Positions 12,154 to 21,891 of a stretch of DNA of 64,000 bases are shown here, piece after piece. The notes beneath the pieces are model-generated. The model was not told where the DNA came from. It saw only the letters and a program-made list of their open reading frames with translations, and made no database searches. A program made the translations under genes and the position numbers. This stretch comes from Arcuatula senhousia (Eukaryota; Mollusca; Bivalvia; Mytilida; Mytilidae), in NCBI GenBank assembly GCA_963971305.1, contig OZ020305.1, positions 43,659,717 to 43,723,716 on the forward strand. Direction: 5' to 3'. Position 1 is the stretch's first letter; each line of letters starts with the position of its first letter.

Positions 12154-12284
12154 ATGGTCATACGCAGAACTCATCACCGTCACACAAAAGAACACAAGAG
12201 GACACAAACAAATCAGCGACGTTGTCATGCGGGTACTACATGTATATTGTAGCAATTACTGTTTTGTGTCTGTTAAGGAGATGA
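12154..12284 (+). CDS. Terminal exon of the Ig gene: stalk and membrane-anchor tail
   Basis: Entering in phase 1, as the previous exon requires, the exon reads a serine/threonine-rich stalk (DGHTQNSSPSHKRTQEDTNK). It then reads SATLSCGYY and the hydrophobic run MYIVAITVLCLL, and ends RR-stop (TGA at 12282-12284). A membrane-seeking C-terminus is what a cell-surface Ig protein should have. The tail is short, so either a GPI-attachment signal or a minimal transmembrane helix is possible; the final RR argues mildly for the helix. Two sequons (NSS, NKS) are present. The ATG-initiated frames over the same bases (from 12062 and 12070) are different readings and are not preferred. Confidence 0.7.
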
Positions 12285-13362
12285 AGCGTTGAGCTGTGAT
12301 ACGTACTTACTAGTAGAATTGTGCCTTGAAATAAGGGAAACATGCTATTCCAAGGCAAACAAATAGATGCAACTAGAACAAAGTAAAGGTGTAGAATTTA
12401 TCGTTCACTGACTTGTATAAATTAAGAGTTTAGCCGTGTGAACTACAACAAGATGTACATATTCTTTCGTTGTTGTTTTCGATAGTCGACCTTAATGTTG
12501 TGGACATTTACATTATACGATACTTTGCATATCTTGGAGGAATCTCAATTGTGTCGTTACATAAAATGTCATTACTCATTTAGCAACTTCTCATGAAGTG
12601 CACATTTTTGAGTTTTTTTCCATTTTATCGCCATTCTATACATTTCACAATGTTATCGCACAAACAGACAAAATAAAATACACAGCTGCTTTAATCAAAG
12701 ATATCAATAAGCGATTTTTAGATTTTAGGAAATTTCTTCCTTATGATTGCTTATATAAATGGTCAACTTTTAGTAAATGAGATTACTCGCAAGATTTCGA
12801 GCTCTTATAAAAAAAATCTTTCAAAATTACGAGTTTCATGTGACTTCATGAACACAATTATTTTAAATTGAATGGGGCTTTTTTGGTTTGAATTCATCTG
12901 TTGTTTTCATTGCTACATCTGCCGTAGCTCTCGTAATTTTCGGGAACCAGTTATCTTTTTTTTCTTATTTTTTGCTTATCATTAATTTTTATTTCTACAG
13001 AGAAGAAGAGGGATATTGATTAGAAAGTGAATGTTCATTTCAAACCATTCTATATTCATTTTAATTTGAAACTTTAGAAAATATAAATCACGTTTTTTTT
13101 TCTTTTTTATACAGATATCAAACTTTTTTTGTTTGCTATTAATAATGGATTTGAAAATAAATAAAAAAGAAACGTTTTTTCATCATAAAACTTAGCAAAC
13201 TCCTTCGCATTAGGCTTAACCTTTCCGACTGAAAGAAGTATCGTGATCCCGCTGTTGGGTACTTTCAATAATTTCGACAAGATTCTTGCATGTCGAAATT
13301 TTAAATTTTAATTTTTTTAATTTTTTCAATGTATTGTAAACATTTTGTTACTATTGTTTATT
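12285..13362 (+). promoter_or_regulatory. 3' UTR region with polyadenylation signals
   Basis: Downstream of the stop lie AATAAA at 12672-12677 and overlapping AATAAA copies at 13156-13165. Either could end the Ig transcript. No other gene is visible before the element stack at 13363. Confidence 0.4.
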
Positions 13363-13569
13363 ATGTCCCCGAACACGAAGTGTCGGGGACATATTGTTTT
13401 TGCTCGGTTTCTTATTATTATTATTATTATTATTATTATGTCCCCGAACACGAAGTGTCGGGGACATATTGTTTTTGCTCGGTTTCTTATTATTATTATT
13501 ATTATTATTATTAAGTCGCCCAAAACAAAGTTTGGGAGACTTATTGTTTTTGCACCGTTTCTTATTATT

Positions 13570-14753
13570 ATGTCTCCCAAACAAAGGTTTGGGAGACATA
13601 TTGCTTTTGTACGGTTTCTTATTATTATTCTTCTTCTTTCTTTCTTTTTTCTTTCCGTGCTAGTTTGTCTGCGCGTTTTCTCAGAGATGCAATGCCGGAA
13701 CATTCTTAAACTTTGGGAACATGTAAAGGGTCACCTGAAGTTTTGCAAACAACTTTTAAAATTTTTAAAATGGCCACCGTTTCCATGGAAACACGAAAAG
13801 TTCATAATATAGGACATTGCAATATCTAGGTAACCTAGGTGTGCAGGGTTCTGAAATTTTGTAGGGTGATAGAGCAAAACATTCTCTTTAAAAATAGGGA
13901 AAGAAATTTTGAAGCGATATTTACGGTTTTCGAGATGTAAATGAAAATGTGATTTAAAGGGAGATAATCGGGTCAAAATTTTAATATAAATTTCAAAGTT
14001 GTCTGATTATGATGAAAATTGATATACTGATAGATTATGATGTTGCGAGTAATATTCTATAACTAAAATTAAAATTTGACAATGGCAGCCATTTTGAATC
14101 CAAGATGGCCGCCAAAATTTCAAAGTGGTCTGATTATGATGAAAATTTGTATACTGATAGATTATGATGTTGCGAGTAATATTCTATAACTTAAATTAAA
14201 ATTCGATGATGGCGGCCATTTTGAATCCAAGATGGCCGCCAAAATTTCAAAGTTGTCTGATTATGACGAAAATTGGTATACTGATAGATTATGATGTTGC
14301 AAGTAATATGCTATATGCAAAATTAAAATTTGACGATGGCGGCCATTTTGAATCCCAGATGGCTGCCAAAATTTCAAAGTGGTCTGATTATGATGAAAAT
14401 TGGTATACTGATAGATTATGATGTTGCAAGTAATATGCTATATGCAAAATTAAAATTTGACGATGGGGGGCCATTTTGAATCCAAGATGGCCGCCAAAAT
14501 TTCTAAATTGTCTGATTATGATGAAAATTGGTATACTGATAGATTATGATGTTGCGAGTAACATTCTATAACTAAAATTAAAATTTGACAATGGCGGCCA
14601 TTTTGAAATCAAGATGGCCGCCAAAATTTCAAAGTGCTCCGATTTACATGAAATTTGATATTTAAAGGTTTTTTGACATGCTGAAGAGAAAAGTGGCAAT
14701 GGGAGTTTGTTTGGGAGACATTCGTGTTTGCATCCAAACACAATCATACCTAG
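13570..14753 (+). mobile_element. E4: innermost element with a five-unit ~127-bp array
   Basis: The 5' hairpin ATGTCTCCCAAAC..GTTTGGGAGACAT lies at 13570-13599. The 3' side has GTTTGGGAGACAT (14709-14721), a hairpin GTGTTTG/CAAACAC (14724-14741) and CTAG (14750-14753). It carries no further insertion. The body includes tandem ~127-bp units, each with CCAAGATGGCCGCC and TTGGTATACTGATAG words. It was probably the last insertion in this branch of the stack. Confidence 0.75.
13970..14640 (+). repeat. Tandem array, ~127-bp unit, about five copies
   Basis: GGCGGCCATTTTGAATCC recurs near 14082, 14210, 14337, 14465 and 14591, a spacing of 126-128 bp. Each unit also has TGATTATGATGAAAATTGG and GATAGATTATGATGTTGC. 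The unit is related to the arrays in E1, E2 and E5, so one core repeat is shared across subfamilies with different termini. Confidence 0.85.
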
Positions 14754-15283
14754 TTATTATTATTATTATTCTTTTCCTTACTTAATCATGAACTTGTCTT
14801 CAACATTTTGAGAAAACGCTTTGACAAATCAAGATGAAACATGCTGAGGTGGGTGGAGGGTCACTCAGAGGTGTGCAAGAAGTTTTCAAAATTTTCAAGA
14901 TGGCGGCCATTTTCAAAATGGCCGCCGTTTAAGATTTTTGGGCCTCTCTCAGATCTCGGAGATGGCTTAATGGATTTTAATGAAAATTGGTTCACTGGTA
15001 GGGTGATCCATCCTGAGCAACATGGCGAAAAAAAAATTTGACATCAACAACGCCATTTTAAAATGGCGGCCGTTTTACCACACCCGCCCCCCAAAAACGT
15101 CAACTTTGTCCGATTTTAACGAAATTTAATTTCTAAACTAATTTTGATGCACTGATTTGAATGGAATACTATCCAAGGCGATTTTGGGCGACTTCTGTGT
15201 TGGCATCCCAACACAATCAGCACTAGTTATTATTATGTCCCCGAACACGAAGTGTCGGGGACATATTGTTTTTGCTCGGTTTC

Positions 15284-15322
<39 letters not shown>

Positions 15323-15382
15323 CTCCCAAACACTATGTTTGGGAGATATATTGTTTTTACTCTGTTTCTTATTATTATTATT

Positions 15383-15674
15383 AAGTCTCCCAAACGAAGT
15401 TTGGAGACTTATTGTTTTTACTCAGGTTTTTCAGATTTTTTTTACAATGAACTTGTCCGACCGGTTTCTCGGAGATGGTTTTTCGGATCAAACCCATACT
15501 TGGTATATGAGTTATTCATGTTATGAAGGTGTGCACAAAAATTTCGAATTTTTCAAGATGGCCGCCAATTTCAAAATGGCCGACAAAAATCAGCTTATTT
15601 TGGGGAATGTTGACCGATTCTGATGAACATTGGTTTCTGGGCTAAACATGATGCTCCGAGTTCAATGGAAAAGA
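15383..15674 (+). repeat. First copy of a ~290-bp direct duplication inside E7
   Basis: Bases 15383-15674 and 16247-16538 appear identical through the hairpin, leader and body and diverge after TTCAATGGAAAA. Both share the same G deletion in the hairpin arm, so one was copied from the other recently. The second copy is an eighth 5' end in the stack with no 3' partner of its own. Confidence 0.85.
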
Positions 15675-16246
15675 CCAAAAATTGCTATCTTGTATAGTTT
15701 TTTTTTCATAATTTTTTTGGTATTTTTTGGAATTTTTGAAAAATCACATAAAAAATTTTTAAAAAATTCTCAAAAAAAATCAAGTTCACCTATCAAAAAT
15801 CTGATTTGATATTTGAAATCAGCATTAAAAAAGCTACAAAAAAGGGGTGAGTCATGAAAAAATCTGACCAACGGTTTTCGAGTTATTCAGTTTTGAATTT
15901 TTTTCCGAAGTGACCCCACCCCTCCTTTGGACCCCCTTAATTTCACAATGGACCTCTTACACTGAAACGATTACCGTATTGAGTTCAAGTACATGTTAGG
16001 CATCTTATAATAGGTATTGTTTATACAGATTGGATTTACTGTTTGAGAGCTATAAGGAGTTTAGTGTGCAAAACCATGGCATTTTGGCCTACGGTCCCCC
16101 TTTCTGGTACCCCCCAGAACCCCTTATGACTTGTGAATCTGATCTTTTTGGTATTAATTCTTTACATTGGCCTTAGTACTACATGTTTACCAAGTTTCAG
16201 AAGGATCGGTTAAAAAATGCCTGCAAAAAGTTTCGGTATGCAATTA

Positions 16247-16538
16247 TTAAGTCTCCCAAACGAAGTTTGGAGACTTATTGTTTTTACTCAGGTTTTTCAG
16301 ATTTTTTTTACAATGAACTTGTCCGACCGGTTTCTCGGAGATGGTTTTTCGGATCAAACCCATACTTGGTATATGAGTTATTCATGTTATGAAGGTGTGC
16401 ACAAAAATTTCGAATTTTTCAAGATGGCCGCCAATTTCAAAATGGCCGACAAAAATCAGCTTATTTTGGGGAATGTTGACCGATTCTGATGAACATTGGT
16501 TTCTGGGCTAAACATGATGCTCCGAGTTCAATGGAAAA
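16247..16538 (+). repeat. Second copy of the ~290-bp duplication in E7
   Basis: See the first copy at 15383. The junction on its left is GCAATTATT|AAGTCTCCC, again an ATT-rich site. Sequence from 16545 to 17197 continues as E7 body without recognised genes. Confidence 0.85.
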
Positions 16539-18189
16539 AAACAAAAAGCTTCTCAGTGGATCTTGAAAATATAATTATATTGGTAGAAAACATGTAAATG
16601 GAATGGCATCATCATTTTCAGTTTTCTGAAAGTCTTATTGCGTTTTCTATATATTTTTTGTTTTCCATGTGAGAACATTTCACAGCCAAACAAACATTAT
16701 TCATACACTTATTAAAATGAGACATTAATATCTGAGATGATGAGGTTGCATTCGATCGTTCAACTAAATATTTACATTGTTATTTCAGCTTATTATAATG
16801 GAATAAATTTGAAAGTTTAAAACCCTGCCTGTCATCATTAATTTCACTTTTTTTAGGGACTATGTTAGGGAGGGACCAATTGACCCTTGACCTTCACCAA
16901 GATGGGTGTATTATCTCCCTTTATGTTTTAAAATTATTATTTTCACACTTGTCCTTTTAAAACTTGAAAAAATAAAGCTCTTTTTCTTTTTCTACAACAA
17001 TTTTGAACTATTCTCATTTATTGGTTTACAAAAGATCTTTAATAAATATAAAATATTTGCAAATTTTAAAATTTAACTATACCTGTTGCATTATTTTCTA
17101 TTAACTTATTATATTCAAAATATATTACATTTTGAAGATGATCTCCGAACATTGGGACAAAGGGAAGCCTTCATTTTGGAGTTGTTACTTTTTTAATCGT
17201 TTGGGAGACTTTGTGTGTTGGCATCCCAACACAATCATATCTTGTTATTATTATTCTTTTTTTTTCTTCTTCCGACCATGAACGTGTCTCCACCACATCT
17301 CATAAAACTACTGAATGGATCTTTCTGAAATTTTGTATGGTGGTAGAATGAGTCTCAGAGGTGTGCATGCAATTTTCGAAATTTTCAAAATGGCCACCGT
17401 TTCCATGGAAACAGGGAAAGGTCATAATATAGGACATTGCGATATCTCGGTTACCTAGGTGCGCAGGGTTCTGAAATTTTGTAGGAGAGAAGAGCAAAGG
17501 GAGCTCTTTAATAATATGAAAAAAAAAAATTGAAGCGATATTTACGGTTTTCGAGTTATTCACGAAAATACGATTTTCAGGCCCAAAAATGGGAAAACTG
17601 TCAAAATGCTACGATTTCGACAAAATTTGGTATATAGGGGTTTCAAATGACGACGATTTAGAATGCAATGTCAAAGTGTATGCAAGAGTGACAATATGCG
17701 TACGTTTGGGAGATATTTTTGTGTTGGGCATCCCCAACACAGTCAGCACTAGTTATTATTATTATTATTATTTTTCTCGGTATTCTGGATCGTGAACTTG
17801 TCCACCTCATTTTTTCGACATCTTTTAAGGTAGGAAGCTGAAACTTCATATATCAAGAGTATGGAATGGGAGATTGTGCTTTTTGTATTTTTCGTCGAAA
17901 TCGAACGACCCCTTATAGGTCAAAAAAGGGCCTCAAAATGGCTCCTCGAAACCGAAGTTGAATTTTACCTGGCATTTCTGATCCGGCAGGGGTAACACAA
18001 ATTCCTTTATGGGGTAAGTGTAGACTTTCGATACCTTTCATTTAAAAAAAAAATTTTGAAAATCGGACTTACGGTTCTCAAAATTTTGCAGAAAATCGAA
18101 ATTTAATTTTTTTGTCAAATTGAGTTATCTTTCTTGGAACAATATATTTTGTAATAGTAATGTAAAAATTCTTTACTTTTTTATGTCTT

Positions 18190-19020
18190 AATGAAAATTG
18201 GTTTACAAGGTAATAGTGGTATGCCGAGTTCATTTTTGGTATCGAAAAAAAATTTTGGCGGCCATTTTTAAAATGGCGGCTTAAATGGCCGCCATTTTCC
18301 CGCCAAAAATTAAACTTGCTCCAATTTTGATGAAAATTGGTAATTAAGGTAATAGTGGCATGGCGAGTTGATTTTTAACATCAAAATTTTTTTTATCGTT
18401 GGCCATTTTCAAAATGGCCGCCGTTTCCCGCCAAAAATTAAACTTACTCCGATTTTGATGAAAATTGGTATATAAGGTAATAGTGGTATGGCGAGTTGAT
18501 TTTTGACATCAAAATTTTTTTTATCGTCCGCCATTTTCAAAATGGCTGCCATTTCCCGCCAAAATTAAAGTTACTCCGATTTTGACGAAAATTGGTATAT
18601 AAGGTAATAGTGGTATGCCGAGTTCATTTTTGGTATTTTAAATTTTTTGACGGCCATTTTGAAAATGGCGGCTAAGATGGCTGCCATTTTCCCGCCAAAA
18701 ATTAAAGTTGCTCCGATTTTGATGAAAATTGGTATATAAGGTAATAGGTAAGGCAAGTTGATTTTTTACATCAAAATTTTTTTATCGTCTGCCATTTTCA
18801 AAATGGCTGCCGTTTCCCGCCAAAATTAAAGTTACACCGATTTTGATGAAAATCGGTGTTTGAGATAATAGTGATATGTTGAGTTGATTTTCGACATCCA
18901 GTTTTTTTTTAAGTCGGCCATTTTCAAAATGGCCGACATTTCCCGCCAAAATTAAACTTGCTCCGATTTTAATGAAAATTGATATACAGGGTAATTGTGG
19001 TATGGAGAGTTCATTTTTAG
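18190..19020 (+). repeat. Tandem array of ~127-bp units in E5
   Basis: About six units are marked by GGCCATTTTCAAAATGGC-type palindromes near 18254, 18399, 18527, 18650, 18788 and 18914. They alternate with CCGATTTTGATGAAAATTGG and GGTAATAGTGGTATGGCGAG. Units differ mainly around the palindrome. Confidence 0.85.
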
Positions 19021-19829
19021 CATCAAATTGTGTTTATGGTCTCATGCAACAGCTTTTGGATGCGACTGTGTGACTCTTCTCGACTATATGAGATTAAGGG
19101 AGAATAATACCTCATATGGATGTCAACCAAAAGCTTCTCCGTAACGTTTTTAGCATTTCCTTGAAGAGTGGCTCCATTGTGGAGGACGAGAGCGGTAGTT
19201 ATGCTCGCAAGTCACCACAATAGTTTACAAGTACGCTACCAACGCTTGTAAAAAGGGTGCTTCAATGGAATGATAAGGGCGTCATTGCTTCTTAAAAAGG
19301 GTTCCCACAAAGGCCAGATATATTGTCAAAGAGGGGTACGTGAGGGGACATGTATGTGACTCGCTTGCGATCACAATTAGAACTAGTTATTATTATTATT
19401 ATTTTTTTTCTCGGTATTCTGGACCGTGAACTTGTCCACCTCATTTTTTCCACATCTTTTAAGGTATGAAGCTGAAACTTCATAAATCAAGAGTATGGAA
19501 TGGGAGATTGTGCTTTTTGTATTTTTCGTCGATATCGAACGACCCCTTATAGGTTAAAAAAAGGGCCTCAAAATGGCTCCTCGAAACCGAAGTTGAATTT
19601 TTCCTGGCATTTCTGATCCGGCAGGGTTAGGAAAAATTCCTTAATAGGGTAAGTGCGGACATTTAATACATTTCATTTAAAAAAAAAATTGAAAATCGGA
19701 CTTACCGTTTTCAAAATTTTGCAAAAAATCGAAATTTATTTTTTTGGTAAGATTGAGTTATCTTTCTTTGTATTTTGTATTTTGTAATAGTAATGTAAAA
19801 ATTCTTAACTTTGTTATTTCTTAATAAAA

Positions 19830-20270
19830 ATTGGTTTTCAAGGTGATAGTGGTATGCCGAGTTCATTTTTGGTATCGAAAAAATTTTTTGGCGGCCATTT
19901 TCAAAATGGCGGCTAAAATTTCCCGCCAAAATTTAAACTTGCTCCGATTTTGATGAAAATTGGTATATAAGGTAATAATAGTATGGCGAGATGATTTTTG
20001 ACATCAACATTTTTTAATCGTCGGCCATTTTCAAAATGGCCGCCATTTCCCGCCAAAATTAAAGTTACTCCGATTTTGACGAAAATTGGTTTATAAGGTA
20101 ATAGTGGTATGGCGAGATGATTTTTGACATCAAAATTTTTCTATCGTCGGCCATTTTCAAAATGGTCGCCATTTCCCGCAAAAATTAAAGTTATTCCGAT
20201 TTTAATGAAAATTAATATACAGGGAAATTGTGGTATGGGGAGTTCATTTTTAGCATCGAATTTTGTTTAT
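19830..20270 (+). repeat. Tandem array of ~127-bp units in E2
   Basis: Three to four units of the core repeat, palindromes near 19890, 20022 and 20148. It is followed by an ATGCAACAGCTTTTGGATGC segment also present in E5 at 19040-19070. Confidence 0.8.
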
Positions 20271-21039
20271 GATCCGATGCAACAGCTTTTGGATGCGACT
20301 GTGTGACTCTTCTCGACTATATGAGATTAAGGGAGAATAATATCTCATATGGATGTCAACCAAAAGCTTCTCCGTAACGTTTTTAGCATTTCATTGAAGA
20401 GTGGCTCCATTGTAGAGGACGAGAGCGGTAGTTATGCTCGCTAGTCACTACAATAGTTTACAAGTACACTACCAATGCTTGTAAAAAGGGTGCTTCAATG
20501 GAATGATAAGGGCGTCATTGCTTAAACAGGGTTCCCACAAAAGCCAGAAATATTGTCAAAGAGGGGTACGTGAGGGGACATGTATGTGACTCGCTTGCGA
20601 TCACAATTAGAACTAGTTATTATTATTTTTCTCGGTATTCTGGAGTGGTGAACTTGTCCACCTCATTTTTTCGACATCTTTTAAGGTAGGAAGCTGAAAC
20701 TTCATATATCAAGAGTATGGAATGGGAGATTGTGCTTTTTGTATTTTTCGCCGTAATCGAACGATCCCTTTAAGGTCAAAAAAGGGCCTCAAAATGGCTT
20801 CTCGAAACCGAAGTTGAATTTTTACCTGGCATTTCTGATCCGGCAGGGGTAGGAAAAATTCCTTAATAGGTAAAGTGCGGATATTTAATACCTTTCATTT
20901 AAAAAAAATTTTTTGAAAATCGGACTTACCGTTTTCAAAATTTTGCAAAAAATCGAAATTTAATTTTTTTGTAAGATTGAGTTATCTTCCTTTGTACAAT
21001 ATATTTTGTAATAGTAATGAAAAAAATTCTCAACTTTGT

Positions 21040-21800
21040 TATTTCTTAATGAAAATTGGTTTACAAGGTAATAGTGGTATGCCGAGTTCATTTTTGGTAT
21101 CGAAAATTTTTTTTTGGCGGCCATTTTCAAAATGGCGGCTAAAATGGCCGCCGTTTTCCCGCCAAAATTTAAAGTAACTCCGATTTTGATGAAAATTGGT
21201 ATATAAGGTATTAGTGGTATGGTGAGTTGATTTTTGACACCAAAATTTTTTTATCGTCGGCCATTTTCAAAATGGCTGCCGTTTCCCGCCAAAATTAAAG
21301 TTACTCTGATTTTGATGAAAATTGGTATTTAAGGTAATAGTGGTATGGCGAGTTGATTTTTGACATCAAAATTTTTTTATCGTTTGCCATTTTCAAAATG
21401 GCCGCCTTTTCCCGCCAAAATTAAAGTTACTCTGATTTTGATGAAAATTGGTATAGAAGGTAATAGTGGTATGGCGAGTTGATTTTTGACATCAAAATTT
21501 TTTTATCGTCGGCCATTTTCAAAATGGCCGTTTTGATGAAAGTTGGTATATAAGGTAATAGTGGCATAGCGAGTTGATTTTTGACATGAAATTTTTATTT
21601 CGTCGGCCATTTAAAAATGGCCGCCGTTTCCCGCCAAAATCAAAGTTACTCCCATTTTGATGAAATTTGGTATGTAAGGAAATAGTGGTATGGCGAGTTT
21701 ATTTTTGACATCAAAATTTTTTTTCGTCGGCCATCTTCAAAATGGCCGCCGTTTCCTGCCAAAATTAAACTTTCTCCTATTTTGATGTAAATTGGATATA
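21040..21800 (+). repeat. Tandem array of ~127-bp units in E1
   Basis: About six units are marked by palindromes near 21117, 21256, 21384, 21507, 21602 and 21728. One unit is shortened near 21530. Copy number differs between E1, E2 and E5, so the array expands and contracts independently. Confidence 0.8.
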
Positions 21801-21891
21801 TTAAGTTATCTCAAATGCCAAGAGACATTGACAAAGAGGGGTACGTGAGGGGACATTTTTGTGACTCGCTTGCGATCACAATTAGAACTAG

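Larger units (their letters stand above)
13513..15226 (+). mobile_element. E3: element of the AGTCGCCC subfamily
   Basis: The 5' end AAGTCGCCCAAAA starts at 13513. The 3' end carries the complement TTTTGGGCGACTT (15182-15194), a perfect 7-bp-stem hairpin GTGTTGG-CATC-CCAACAC (15197-15214) and CTAG (15223-15226). The shared CGCCC variant pairs these two ends with each other and not with the neighbouring ones. Its own sequence is about 0.5 kb; E4 is inserted after its first 57 bp. Confidence 0.75.
15383..17244 (+). mobile_element. E7: AGTCTCCC-type element nested in E6
   Basis: The 5' end AAGTCTCCCAAACG (15383) is complemented by CGTTTGGGAGACTT (17198-17211), followed by the GTGTTGG/CCAACAC hairpin (17215-17232) and CTTG (17241-17244, apparently a decayed CTAG). 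The 5' hairpin has lost one G on its right arm. The element contains an internal second copy of its own first ~290 bp at 16247, described separately. Confidence 0.65.
15320..17752 (+). mobile_element. E6: ATCTCCC-type element nested in E5
   Basis: The 5' hairpin TATCTCCCAAAC..GTTTGGGAGATA (15320-15348) is matched only by the 3' subterminal GTTTGGGAGATAT (17704-17716). A hairpin GTGTTGGG/CCCCAACAC (17721-17740) and CTAG (17749-17752) follow. The ATAT variant pairs the ends. About 0.57 kb is its own; E7 fills its (TTA)n. Confidence 0.75.
15235..19386 (+). mobile_element. E5: GTCCCC-type element nested in E2
   Basis: The 5' hairpin (15235-15264) and leader match those of E1 and E2. The 3' end has GAGGGGACAT (19342-19351), the GTGACTCGC/GCGATCAC hairpin (19356-19374) and CTAG (19383-19386). 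Its own sequence is about 1.7 kb, including an array at 18190-19020. E6 is inserted in its (TTA)n. Confidence 0.75.
13438..20616 (+). mobile_element. E2: second-level nested element
   Basis: It has the same 5' hairpin and leader as E1 (13438-13467) and the same 3' end (GAGGGGACAT 20572-20581, hairpin from 20586, CTAG 20613-20616). Its own sequence is about 1.3 kb. E3 and E5 sit side by side in its (TTA)n tract, separated by a few TTA units at 15227-15234. The body after 19387 starts TTATTATT..CTCGGTATTCTGGACCGTGAACTTGTCC, like E1 and E5. Confidence 0.75.
13363..21891 (+). mobile_element. E1: outermost element of the nested stack (rolling-circle-like)
   Basis: The 5' end is a hairpin, ATGTCCCCGA..TCGGGGACAT (13363-13392), followed by ATTGTTTTTGCTCGGTTTC and (TTA)n. 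The matching 3' end has GAGGGGACAT (around 21847-21856), a hairpin GTGACTCGC/GCGATCAC (21861-21879) and CTAG at 21888-21891, followed by TT. The terminal hairpin a short distance before CTAG|T and the subterminal inverted repeats fit Helitron/Helentron-type non-autonomous elements. Its own sequence is about 1.35 kb (13363-13437 plus 20617-21891). The rest is E2 and its contents, inserted in the (TTA)n. No Rep/helicase is encoded. Confidence 0.75.

Noticed and set aside
12062..12292. ATG-initiated frames over the last Ig exon
   Set aside because: They are not in the phase demanded by the upstream exons; the phase-1 reading gives a stalk, hydrophobic tail and stop.
13326..13812. Long frames rich in I, L, Y or N over the TTA tracts
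   Set aside because: They arise from (TTA)n microsatellites and hairpin sequence inside the nested elements; there is no domain and all six frames are open for the same reason.
15157..15623. Further I/L/Y-rich frames over E5-E7 leaders
   Set aside because: Same microsatellite effect as at 13326; they cross element boundaries.
18190..19020. Regular repeats with spacers, considered as a CRISPR-like array
   Set aside because: Units are ~127 bp with no short constant repeat and unique spacer pattern, and the genome is eukaryotic; this is a transposon core array.
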